From VRUE01 sp035712345 (GTDB lineage: Bacteria > Actinomycetota > Thermoleophilia > Solirubrobacterales > 70-9): 11,034 nucleotides of DNA. The DNA is taken from contig DASTAY010000036.1 in the NCBI GenBank assembly GCA_035712345.1, positions 1 to 11,034 on the forward strand, in the 5' to 3' direction. Of this stretch, positions 1 to 6,041 are shown in pieces; within the stretch, counting starts at the first letter, position 1, and every line of letters begins with the position of its first letter. The notes under the pieces are model-generated. The model saw only the letters and a list, made by a program, of their open reading frames with translations, made no database searches and was not told the origin of the DNA. The position numbers and the translations under genes were made by a program.

Positions 1-1578
1 GACGACGAGCGCGTGTTCACCGACTCGGGGATCGAGATCCGGGGTCTCTACGAGGAGGGCGATGTCGCGCCCGGCCTCGAGGAGCGGCTCGGCAGGCCCG
101 GCGCGCGCCCCTTCACCCGCGGCATCCACGAGGGGATGTACCGCGACCGGCTCTGGACGATGCGCCAGTACGCCGGCTTCGCCTCGCCCGAGGACACCAA
201 CGAGCGCTATCGCTACCTGATCGAGAACGGCTCGACCGGCCTCTCGATGGCCTTCGACCTGCCGACCCAGCTGGGCCGCGACTCCGACGATCCGCTCTGT
301 TACGGCGAGGTCGGGCGGACCGGGGTCCCGATCGACACGATCGAGGACATGCGGATCTGCTTCGACCAGATCCCGCTCGACGGCGTCTCCACCTCGATGA
401 CGATCAACGCGCCCGCCGCCTGCCTGCTGCTGCTCTACGAGCTGGTCGGCGAGGAGCAGGGGGTTCCCTCCGAGAAACTGCGCGGCACGGTCCAGAACGA
501 CGTGCTCAAGGAGTACATGGCGCGCGGCAACTACATCTACCCGCCCGAGCCGACGATGCGGCTGACCACCGACATCTTCGAGTACTGCCGCGAGAACGTG
601 CCGAAATGGAACACGATCTCGATCTCCGGCTACCACATTCGCGAGAAGGGCTGCTCGGCCGTGCAGGAGGTGGCGTTCACCCTCTCCAACGCGATCGCCT
701 ACGTCGAAGCGGCGCTCGAGCGCGGGCTGAAGATCGACGAGTTCGCCCCCCGCCTCGCCTTCTTCTTCAACGGCCACAACAACGTCTTCCAGGAGGTCGC
801 CAAGTTCCGCGCCGTGCGACGGATGTGGGCCAAGATCGTCAAGGAGCGCTTCGGGGCGGAGAACCCGAACTCGATGAAGATCCGCTTCCACACGCAGACC
901 GGCGGCGTGACGCTGCAGGCCCAGCAGCCCGAGGTCAACATCATCCGCGTCGCCCTGCAGGGCTTCGCCGCCGTCGCCGGCGGCACCCAGTCGCTGCACA
1001 CCAACGGCTTCGACGAGGCGCTCGCGCTGCCGACCGAGCGCTCCGCCCGAATCGCTCTGCGCACCCAGCAGGTGCTTGCGCACGAGTCCGGCGTCGCCGA
1101 CACCGTCGACCCCTTCGCCGGCTCCTACTTCGTCGAGTCGCTGACCGACGAGGTCGAAGCGCGCTCGTGGGAGCTGATGGAGAAGGTCGAGGAGCTGGGC
1201 GGCTCGGTCGAGGCGCTGGAGTTCATGCAGCGCGAGATCGAGGAGTCGGCGCACTCCTACCACGAGCGCTACAAGAGCGGCCAGGACATCATCGTCGGCG
1301 TCAACAAATACGTCACCGACCAGGTCGACGACGTCGACATCCTCCGTGTCGACCCGGAGGCCGAGCAGCGCCAGCTGGCGCGTCTGAAGGCCTTCAAGGA
1401 GAACCGCGACACGGTCGGAGTCGAGACCAAGCTCGAGGAGCTGCGCGCGGTCGCCCGCGGCGAAGGTAACCTGCTGCATCCGATCCGCGCCGCCCTCGCC
1501 GCCGGCGCCTCGATCGGCGAGGCCTGCGGCGCGATGCGCGACGTCTTCGGCGAATACAAAGGCGGCGCTTTCTTTTAG
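1..1578 (+). CDS. mcmA1: Methylmalonyl-CoA mutase, catalytic (large/alpha) subunit, 5'-partial
   Basis: Catalyses the B12-dependent isomerisation of (R)-methylmalonyl-CoA to succinyl-CoA in cytosolic propionyl-CoA catabolism. The frame is open from base 1; a GTG at 13 lies inside what reads as the normal N-terminal arm (DDERVFTDSGIEI), so the true start is probably upstream. Numbering from that GTG, TMRQY (49-53) matches the Thr85/Arg87/Tyr89 loop of the Propionibacterium enzyme, Gln161 matches Gln197, Arg171 (KEYMARGNY) matches Arg207, and Tyr207-His208 (SGYHIRE) matches Tyr243-His244. The Tyr53 plus Arg171 pair is the methylmalonyl-type specificity pair; isobutyryl-CoA mutase has Phe/Gln there, and 2-hydroxyisobutyryl-CoA mutase Ile/Gln. 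The protein ends at DVFGEYKGGAFF, just after the TIM-barrel domain, so the cobalamin-binding domain must be a separate gene, not present here. pccB, 2.1 kb downstream on the same strand, supplies the preceding pathway step. Family call is very secure; substrate call is good. Confidence 0.95.
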   Translation, partial: DDERVFTDSGIEIRGLYEEGDVAPGLEERLGRPGARPFTRGIHEGMYRDRLWTMRQYAGFASPEDTNERYRYLIENGSTGLSMAFDLPTQLGRDSDDPLCYGEVGRTGVPIDTIEDMRICFDQIPLDGVSTSMTINAPAACLLLLYELVGEEQGVPSEKLRGTVQNDVLKEYMARGNYIYPPEPTMRLTTDIFEYCRENVPKWNTISISGYHIREKGCSAVQEVAFTLSNAIAYVEAALERGLKIDEFAPRLAFFFNGHNNVFQEVAKFRAVRRMWAKIVKERFGAENPNSMKIRFHTQTGGVTLQAQQPEVNIIRVALQGFAAVAGGTQSLHTNGFDEALALPTERSARIALRTQQVLAHESGVADTVDPFAGSYFVESLTDEVEARSWELMEKVEELGGSVEALEFMQREIEESAHSYHERYKSGQDIIVGVNKYVTDQVDDVDILRVDPEAEQRQLARLKAFKENRDTVGVETKLEELRAVARGEGNLLHPIRAALAAGASIGEACGAMRDVFGEYKGGAFF

Positions 1579-1604
1579 ATGGGCGTCGCCGTGTCTCCGC
1601 ACGC

Positions 1605-1711
1605 CTGCGGACGCGCGTGGCACGGCGCATCCCTGCGTCCTCAGTCGCCCGAATAGCGCTGCTATTCGGGCTCCCTGCGTCCTTGATCTGCTTGGCCACG
1701 CACGTCCGCAG
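1605..1711. repeat. Composite palindromic element between convergent genes
   Basis: Two nested inverted repeats share a centre near 1658-1659. The outer arms are 17 nt (1605-1621 and 1695-1711) with one mismatch, built around tgcggacg. The inner arms are 11 nt and perfect (gcccgaatagc, 1647-1657, against gctattcgggc, 1661-1671) with a 3-nt loop. Two copies of tccctgcgtcct lie in direct orientation at 1630-1641 and 1672-1683, between the outer and inner arms. The element sits 26 nt after the mutase stop, and the stop codon of the convergent minus-strand gene falls inside the inner hairpin. It may act as a bidirectional transcription end, although it has no T-tract. It could equally be a dispersed REP-like repeat. 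Confidence 0.7.
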
Positions 1712-2576
1712 TCGCACGTTTCCACGACGACGACCATCTAGAGGATTTCTCTAAGGAAACGGGGTCATTCCGGTGAGCGCGGTCGCGGCGGGCGTCGCGC
1801 GTCTGCGTCGCGGCCGTGCGGTGATAGCGCAGGCCGTCCGTCTCAACCACCAGCCCGAGGTCGGGCCAGTAGAAGTCGACTTCCCAGCCATTGACGACTT
1901 GTTTGCTGAGTGGAGACGGAAGCCCAGCCGCCGCGGCAATCGGGCGAAAGAGGATCTCCAGGTCGGAATCTGAGAGCCGGAAGGTGCGCTTGTCGAGGAG
2001 CTTGCGTAAACGCGGTGCGCCCGGCTCTCCTTCGTAGCGGTCCAGTGCAATCCGAAGCGCCTCGGGGTCGGTGAGATCGCGCTTGTCCGCTTCGTTGACG
2101 GCTCGCTCCACGGCGATGGGGTCCAGTTCAGCGGCCAGATCGACAAGCGTTCGCGCCACGCTGGTCACCGGGATGCGATCTTTTATCGCGACGTCCTCTG
2201 GCCGAAGCATCGCCCGGCTACGGACTTTCAGCCCCGGGCGCTTGAGTTCGCAGCGCCGCCTGACGCTGACATCCACCCGATCGGCTTGCTCCTTGGCGAT
2301 ACCCCACAGCGTCGCTGCGCTGCGATGGCTGAGCATGGCCTCATCTCCACATGCAAGCACGGCGGCCATCCATCGCCGCCGGGGGGTCAGGGTGGGCCAG
2401 CCCACCGCGTAGACCCCGTGCATCACGAGGTGCAGGCGCCCATGCGCAATGCGGTGCTCGATCGAACGCGGACCGAAGCCCAGGCCCAGCAGTTGTTGCC
2501 GGGTCACGATCCCATGCTGCCGTCCGGCCAGCTCCCAGGCCCGCCTGCTCCGTTTGTCGTTGCGCGCATCCGACAT
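1662..2576 (-). CDS. AbiEi-type winged-helix / DUF559 nuclease-fold protein, C-terminus probably frameshifted
   Basis: A 304-aa reading. The N-terminal ~90 residues (RQHGIVTRQQLLGLGFG, then HGVYAVGW and AAVLACGDEAMLSHRSAA) have the layout of the winged-helix domain found in AbiEi-like antitoxin and DUF559 proteins common in Actinobacteria. A C-terminal region with WEVDFYWPDLGLVVETDG then RYH matches the PD-(D/E)xK-like core of DUF559. The ATG at 2576 is chosen because AGGTG lies 6 nt upstream; a GTG at 2585 is the alternative. After RRDRAH the sequence stops resembling the family, while a neighbouring frame reads TGMTPF, the usual continuation, and then hits a stop. This suggests a frameshift near 1765-1775 and loss of the last ~30 residues into the palindromic DNA. 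Codon use is less G/C-biased than in the flanking metabolic genes, as in acquired DNA. Biological role is unknown; no partner gene is adjacent. Confidence 0.75.
   Translation of the reverse strand: MSDARNDKRSRRAWELAGRQHGIVTRQQLLGLGFGPRSIEHRIAHGRLHLVMHGVYAVGWPTLTPRRRWMAAVLACGDEAMLSHRSAATLWGIAKEQADRVDVSVRRRCELKRPGLKVRSRAMLRPEDVAIKDRIPVTSVARTLVDLAAELDPIAVERAVNEADKRDLTDPEALRIALDRYEGEPGAPRLRKLLDKRTFRLSDSDLEILFRPIAAAAGLPSPLSKQVVNGWEVDFYWPDLGLVVETDGLRYHRTAATQTRDARRDRAHRNDPVSLEKSSRWSSSWKRATADVRGQADQGRREPE
1717..1761. repeat. Second nested palindrome at the 3' end of the DUF559 gene
   Basis: The outer arms cgtttcc (1717-1723) and ggaaacg (1755-1761) are perfect 7-mers. They enclose a 5-bp inverted repeat tagag (1739-1743) / ctcta (1749-1753) with a 5-nt loop. 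It adjoins the larger palindrome at 1605-1711 and lies in the stretch where the minus-strand protein loses family resemblance. Confidence 0.5.
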
Positions 2577-2612
2577 CGACCACACCTGACTGGGGTCAAT
2601 GTCGGATGCGCG
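2563..2612. promoter_or_regulatory. 14-bp perfect inverted repeat over the start of the minus-strand gene
   Basis: cgcgcatccgacat (2563-2576) and atgtcggatgcgcg (2599-2612) are exact reverse complements 22 nt apart. The stem continues after one mismatch with gacc/ggtc (2578-2581 / 2594-2597). The start codon of the minus-strand gene is the last triplet of the proximal arm. In that gene's mRNA the structure would bury the ATG, and its AGGTG ribosome site would lie in the loop. It could be a translational switch or a dimeric repressor operator in the 113-nt gap between divergent genes. Confidence 0.6.
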
Positions 2613-2689
2613 TCGATTCTCCCCCTGAACGTTCTCTCCCAGTCGCAATTTGGGGAAGGAGTGGGCCGGCGACGGTTGAAGCGGGCCGC

Positions 2690-2899
2690 ATGGTCGAGGC
2701 AGCGCGGACGCTGATGAAGTCGGAGCCCGAACTCGTCGATCTCCTCGAGGGGGTCGAGGGGGTCGAGGTGACGATGGCCGAGAAGGGCTTCGGCACGCGG
2801 GTCGAGCTGCGCGCGGAGGAGCGCTCCGGCATCGAAGTGGCCGACCTGGAGCGCTTCCTCGATCGCCTCGCCGAGCCGCAGAAACAGCCTTTCGCCTGA
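2690..2899 (+). CDS. Small acidic protein of unknown function (69 aa)
   Basis: I do not recognise this protein. It begins MVEAARTLMKSEPELVDLLE and is rich in Glu and Asp, with no Cys, signal peptide or membrane segment. A helical start, a central strand-like segment (VEVTMAEKGFGTRVELRAE) and a C-terminal helix (VADLERFLDRLAEP) can be inferred. Third-position G/C is high, which supports coding here rather than the antisense frame. There is no good Shine-Dalgarno before the ATG at 2690; ggaaggag at 2654-2661 is too far upstream, and an ATG at 2714 (residue 9) is an alternative start. A direct repeat gggggtcgag,gggggtcgag encodes the duplicated EGVEGVE. It ends 19 nt before the TTG of the secreted repeat gene, so the two may be cotranscribed. 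Confidence 0.6.
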   Translation: MVEAARTLMKSEPELVDLLEGVEGVEVTMAEKGFGTRVELRAEERSGIEVADLERFLDRLAEPQKQPFA

Positions 2900-2918
2900 T
2901 CGCAGGAGGAGAAACGAC

Positions 2919-3648
2919 TTGAAGCACCTGAGCAAGCACCTGACCTTCGCCAACGCGATCTCCTGCATCGCCCTTTTCGTGGCGCTGAGTGGCGCGGCCT
3001 AATGCGGCCAAGACGACGCTCGGGAAGAAGGCGGTGAAGACGCAGAACCTGGCAAATGGCTCGGTGACGACGCTCAAGCTCCGCGGTGGCTCGGTGACGA
3101 ACCTGAAGCTGCGCAACGGCGCCGTGACCGGCCCCAAGATCGCAGCGGGCGCGGTCGGGTCGGGCCAAATCGCCAACGGCGCGATCCGCTCCGAACAGCT
3201 CGGTGGCGGCGTGGTGACGAGCGGCAAGCTGAAGAACGGCGCGGTAACCGGCGAAAAGCTCGCCGGCAACGCCGTCGGCGCCAATCAGCTGGCCGCCAAC
3301 GTCGTTTCCAACGGCAAGATCCAGGACGGCGCGGTGAGCTCGGCCAAGCTGGCATCGGGCCTCCTCACGCAACTGGTCAAGAACGTCACCTACGTCAGCA
3401 AGGCGAGTGGCGCTGCGAGCCCCACCAGCCCCCAGTCCGTCACGGCTGAATGCCCCACCGGCAAGCAGGTCGTCGGAGGCGGCGCGAAGCCGATCCTGGG
3501 CGACGCGACGAAAATGCCGCTCCTGGTCGCCTCCCTGCCGTTCGTCAATGGCGAAGGCAAGCGGACGGGCTGGACGGCAACTGCCGAAACGGCCGAAGCG
3601 GGCAAGACCTTCGCCGTCGAAGCCATCGCCGTCTGCGCCGAATTCTGA
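2919..3648 (+). pseudogene. Secreted decapeptide-repeat protein, split by a frameshift after the signal peptide
   Basis: A strong ribosome site (AGGAGGA, 2904-2910) precedes a TTG start at 2919 by 8 nt. The first frame gives MKHLSKHLTFANAISCIALF then VALSGAA, a complete Sec signal peptide, and stops at TAA 3000-3002. The mature protein continues in the +1 frame from about 3001 (NAAKTTLGKKAVKTQNL) to TGA 3646-3648. It then shows about ten near-perfect 10-residue repeats of the type xNGAVTxxKL (about 3052-3372), with a hydrophobic residue every fifth position. A ~75-residue C-terminal domain with two cysteines follows (TAECPTGKQVVGGGA, and AVCAEF at the end). Related actinobacterial proteins run from leader to repeats without a break, so one extra base or two missing bases near 3000 is the simplest reading. 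It could be a sequencing error or a real inactivation. A GTG at 2989 could open the second frame but would give a protein with no export signal. Function is unknown; an extended cell-surface role is plausible. Confidence 0.75.
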
Positions 3649-3673
3649 GTCTTAAATAGACTCCCGCGCCGCG

Positions 3674-5242
3674 ATGCGCGAGAGGAATCCGGTCACCCAC
3701 GAGGAGAAGCTCTCCTACCTGCGCGAGCTGCGCGAGGAAGCGATCCATTCGGCCTCCGAGGAGGCGGTCGAGAAGCAGCACGCCAAGGGCAAGCTGACCG
3801 CGCGCGAGCGGATCGAGAAGCTGCTCGATCCGGGCTCCTTCGAGGAGCTGGACACCTTCGTGCGCCACCGGACCTACGACTTCGAGATGCAGAAAAAACG
3901 GCCCTGGGGCGACGCGGTCGTCACCGGCCACGGCACGATCGAAGGCCGCACCGTCTTCGTCTTCTCACAGGACTTCACCGTCTTCGGCGGCAGCCTCGGC
4001 GAGGTCATGGCGGAGAAGATGTGCAAGGTGATGGACCAGGCCGCCGCCGTCGGCGCGCCCGTGATCGGCATCAACGACTCCGGCGGCGCGCGCATCCAGG
4101 AGGGCGTCGTCAGCCTCGGCGCCTATGGCGACGTCTTCGTCCGCAACGTGCAGTGCTCGGGCGTGATCCCGCAGATCAGCCTGATCATGGGCCCCTGCGC
4201 CGGCGGCGCCGTCTACTCGCCGGCGATGACCGACTTCATCTTCATGGTCAAAGAGACCTCGCACATGTTCATCACCGGCCCGGAAGTGATCAAAACCGTG
4301 ACCGGGGAGGAAGTCGAGTTCGAGGAGCTGGGCGGGGCGATGAGCCACAACTCCAAGTCGGGCGTCGCCCACTTCGCCGCCGAGGACGAGGAGAGCTGCC
4401 TCGAGGACGTTCGCTACCTGCTCGGCTTCCTGCCCTCGAACAACCTCGAGGCGCCGCCGCGCTTCGCCCCCGACGACGATCCCGAGCGCGAAGACGAGGA
4501 GCTGGAAACGATCGTCCCCGACGATCCCTCCAAGCCCTACGACATGCGCAACGTGATCGCCCGTGTCGTCGACGACGAGGAGTTCTTCGAGGTCCACGAG
4601 CACTTCGCCAAGAACATCGTCTGCGGCTTCTCCCGCCTCGACGGCTTCCCGGTAGGCATCGTCGGCAACCAGCCGGCCCACCTGGCCGGCGTGCTCGACA
4701 TCGAGGCCTCCGAGAAGGCCGCGCGCTTCGTCCGCACCTGCGACGCCTTCAACGTGCCGATCCTGACCTTCACCGACGTGCCCGGCTTCCTGCCCGGGAC
4801 CGACCAGGAGTGGAACGGGATCATCCGCCACGGCGCCAAGCTGCTCTACGCCTACACCGAGGCGACCGTGCCGAAGCTGACCGTCGTCACCCGCAAGGCC
4901 TACGGCGGCGCCTACGACGTGATGGCGTCCAAGCACATGCTCGCCGACTACAACGTCGCCTGGCCGACGGCCGAGGTCGCGGTGATGGGGCCGGAGGGCG
5001 CGGTCAACATCATCTACCGCAAAGACATCGCCTCCTCGCCGACGCCCGACGAGCGACGCCAGAAGCTGATCGACGACTACAAGGCCCACTTCGCCAACCC
5101 CTACTCGGCGGCGGAGCGCGGCTACATCGACGACGTGATCGAGCCGAAGGAAACGCGGCCGAAGCTGGTCAAGGCGCTGCGCATGCTGCAGTCCAAGCGC
5201 GTCGACCAGCCGAAGCGCAAGCACGGCAACATCCCGTTGTAA
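3674..5242 (+). CDS. pccB: Propionyl-CoA carboxylase, beta (carboxyltransferase) subunit
   Basis: The 522-aa carboxyltransferase of a biotin-dependent acyl-CoA carboxylase transfers CO2 from carboxybiotin to propionyl-CoA, giving (S)-methylmalonyl-CoA. It is full length and begins with the typical EEKLSYLRELREEA and KQHAKGKLTARERIE segments. The N-terminal crotonase-fold half carries the acyl-CoA oxyanion motif GPCAGGAVYSPAMTDF (173-188) and GGARIQEGV (138-146). The C-terminal half carries RKAYGGAYDVMASK (407-420) for biotin. Asp415 sits where Streptomyces coelicolor PccB has Asp422, a substrate-specificity position, which favours propionyl/acetyl use over a long-chain AccD. The ATG at 3674 is the only usable start because an in-frame stop lies at 3653. 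No clear Shine-Dalgarno precedes it; TAGACT (3657-3662) could be a -10 giving a very short leader. The biotinylated alpha subunit is not in the window. The upstream mutase gene supports the pathway assignment. Confidence 0.95.
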   Translation: MRERNPVTHEEKLSYLRELREEAIHSASEEAVEKQHAKGKLTARERIEKLLDPGSFEELDTFVRHRTYDFEMQKKRPWGDAVVTGHGTIEGRTVFVFSQDFTVFGGSLGEVMAEKMCKVMDQAAAVGAPVIGINDSGGARIQEGVVSLGAYGDVFVRNVQCSGVIPQISLIMGPCAGGAVYSPAMTDFIFMVKETSHMFITGPEVIKTVTGEEVEFEELGGAMSHNSKSGVAHFAAEDEESCLEDVRYLLGFLPSNNLEAPPRFAPDDDPEREDEELETIVPDDPSKPYDMRNVIARVVDDEEFFEVHEHFAKNIVCGFSRLDGFPVGIVGNQPAHLAGVLDIEASEKAARFVRTCDAFNVPILTFTDVPGFLPGTDQEWNGIIRHGAKLLYAYTEATVPKLTVVTRKAYGGAYDVMASKHMLADYNVAWPTAEVAVMGPEGAVNIIYRKDIASSPTPDERRQKLIDDYKAHFANPYSAAERGYIDDVIEPKETRPKLVKALRMLQSKRVDQPKRKHGNIPL

Positions 5243-5272
5243 GCACCTCGCCGGAGGGTGGCCCCGTCCGGG

Positions 5273-5674
5273 CTACGGGCGCAGTTCTGTGAATCCGGCG
5301 GCGGCGAAATCGCCGTCGAAGGCGAGCGCTTCGGTGATTCCTTTGGCCCGCATATAGGCGAAGCTGGTCGCGTCGACGAAGGAGTACTCGCGCTCGTCGT
5401 GTTGGCGCAGCCAGCGCAGGGCCTCATCCTCGAGGTCCTCGGATACGAAAGCGACTTGCAAGTGCTGTGCCTGGCCCTCGATGCTGTCGAGGAACTCCAC
5501 GGCTCGCTTGTGGAATCGCTTGTAGCGAAGCCAGGTCCAGGTCTCGCCTCGGACATGATTGGTAGTCACGAGGCGTCGCCCAGCGACCGACTCGAAGAGC
5601 TGCAGCGCGAGCTCGTGCTGTTGGTCGCGACCGTCGTTGCCGGCAATCAAGAACGACGTGTCGACGAAGGCGAC
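5273..5674 (-). CDS. vapC: VapC-type PIN-domain toxin, start codon abnormal
   Basis: PIN-domain ribonucleases cleave tRNA or rRNA when released from their antitoxin. The core reads VAFVDTSFLIAGN, RGETWTWL, EREYSFVDATSFAYMR and EALAFDGDF, which gives the conserved acidic set: Asp of VDTS, Glu of RGET, Asp of FVDA and Asp of FDGD. The length of ~134 aa from VAF is normal. The frame has no ATG, GTG or TTG at or just before VAF: the codon at 5674 is GTC. The nearest upstream start is ATG 5815, which would overlap the antitoxin by 169 nt. The nearest internal one is TTG 5650, which overlaps the antitoxin stop as TTGA but removes the first catalytic Asp. The start given here marks the conserved domain, not a proven initiation site. 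The gene may use a rare start, be reached by frameshift from the antitoxin, or be decaying. Confidence 0.8.
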   Translation of the reverse strand, partial: VAFVDTSFLIAGNDGRDQQHELALQLFESVAGRRLVTTNHVRGETWTWLRYKRFHKRAVEFLDSIEGQAQHLQVAFVSEDLEDEALRWLRQHDEREYSFVDATSFAYMRAKGITEALAFDGDFAAAGFTELRP

Positions 5675-5922
5675 GGGTCCGGGTTCGACAACCCGTAGAC
5701 GACCTCGTCGATTGAGCGGTTGTCGCTTGGATCGCTCGATACCGGCGACTTGAACAGCTTGAAGAGAGGATCCTCCTCCAGGGGAGGCAATGGCTTGACC
5801 TGTTCCCGCACGCAACGCCTGATCACCTCCGCCTTAGAGAGCCCTTCCTCTTCAGCGCGCCATGCCACCGCTGCGTCCAGCTCGGGCTCGATCGATATCT
5901 GCAGTCGCTTCATGCGGGTCAT
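5647..5922 (-). CDS. vapB: Ribbon-helix-helix antitoxin of the VapB type
   Basis: A 91-aa protein with an N-terminal ribbon-helix-helix domain. MTRMKRLQISIEPELDAA supplies the DNA-binding strand (KRLQISIE), followed by helices AVAWRAEEEGLSKAEVIRRC. The C-terminal part (PPLEEDPLFKLF to SIDEVVYG) is the usual toxin-binding tail that ends in a D-x-x-x-Y-G box. The residues after VVYG (LSNPDPSPSSTRRS) are read across the beginning of the toxin domain and are probably not part of the ancestral protein. The ATG at 5922 abuts the operator dyad; an ATG at 5913 (residue 4) is an alternative. It lies directly upstream of the toxin on the same strand. It is expected to neutralise the toxin and, with it, repress the shared promoter. 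Confidence 0.85.
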   Translation of the reverse strand: MTRMKRLQISIEPELDAAVAWRAEEEGLSKAEVIRRCVREQVKPLPPLEEDPLFKLFKSPVSSDPSDNRSIDEVVYGLSNPDPSPSSTRRS

Positions 5923-5923
5923 A

Positions 5924-5952
5924 TTACATCACTTCAATGCAAAGTAATGTAA
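5924..5952. promoter_or_regulatory. Operator dyad upstream of the antitoxin gene
   Basis: TTACATcACTT (5924-5934) and AAGTaATGTAA (5942-5952) form an 11-nt inverted repeat with one internal mismatch and a 7-nt centre. It begins 1 nt before the antitoxin ATG and overlaps the predicted -10 element. This is the standard position for autorepression by an RHH antitoxin-toxin complex. The element is much more A/T-rich than the surrounding DNA. Confidence 0.75.
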
Positions 5953-5975
5953 CAACTCAGAGTCGGAAGTGTCAA
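5946..5975 (-). promoter_or_regulatory. Promoter of the toxin-antitoxin operon
   Basis: On the minus strand a perfect TTGACA -35 box (5970-5975) is followed after 18 nt by TACATT (5946-5951), a fair -10 box. Transcription would begin near 5939, inside the operator dyad, about 17 nt before the antitoxin ATG. This is the best consensus-like promoter in the window. Confidence 0.65.
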
Positions 5976-5987
5976 ATTTCGCAGCAG

Positions 5988-6001
5988 AAATGCGGGCATT
6001 T
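5988..6001. repeat. Short palindrome aaatgc-gg-gcattt
   Basis: A perfect 6-bp inverted repeat with a 2-nt centre, in the 119-nt gap between the toxin-antitoxin promoter and the end of the upstream TetR gene. It could mark the end of the TetR transcript or be a second protein site. It is too short to be a confident terminator. Confidence 0.3.
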
Positions 6002-6041
6002 GACGTTAAAAGGAGCCGGCGTTCGCCCGCCCCCGCGCCGC

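Noticed and set aside
1579..1761. CRISPR or attachment site suggested by the repeats after the mutase gene
   Set aside because: Only two direct copies of a 12-mer, no regular spacers, no tRNA or integrase nearby; the inverted structure fits a palindromic element better.
1662..2576. Complete AbiE-type abortive-infection system
   Set aside because: Only the winged-helix domain resembles AbiEi; no AbiEii nucleotidyltransferase is adjacent and the C-terminal half is nuclease-like.
2577..3372. Long minus-strand readings opposite the small protein and decapeptide-repeat genes, including an upstream extension of the DUF559-type gene to 3284
   Set aside because: They are antisense to regular 30-nt coding repeats and high-GC codons, show no family pattern, and the DUF559-type gene has its own start and ribosome site at 2576.
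3965..5224. Long minus-strand open frame opposite pccB
   Set aside because: Val/Leu/Asp/Gly-rich shadow of a highly conserved plus-strand enzyme; typical of antisense frames in high-GC DNA.
5258..5280. Possible terminator between pccB and vapC (cccgt / acggg hairpin)
   Set aside because: Five-pair stem without a T-tract, overlapping the toxin stop; not distinguishable from chance in GC-rich DNA.
5258..5698. Plus-strand frame opposite the toxin
   Set aside because: Antisense to a PIN domain with all catalytic residues; no ribosome site or family pattern.
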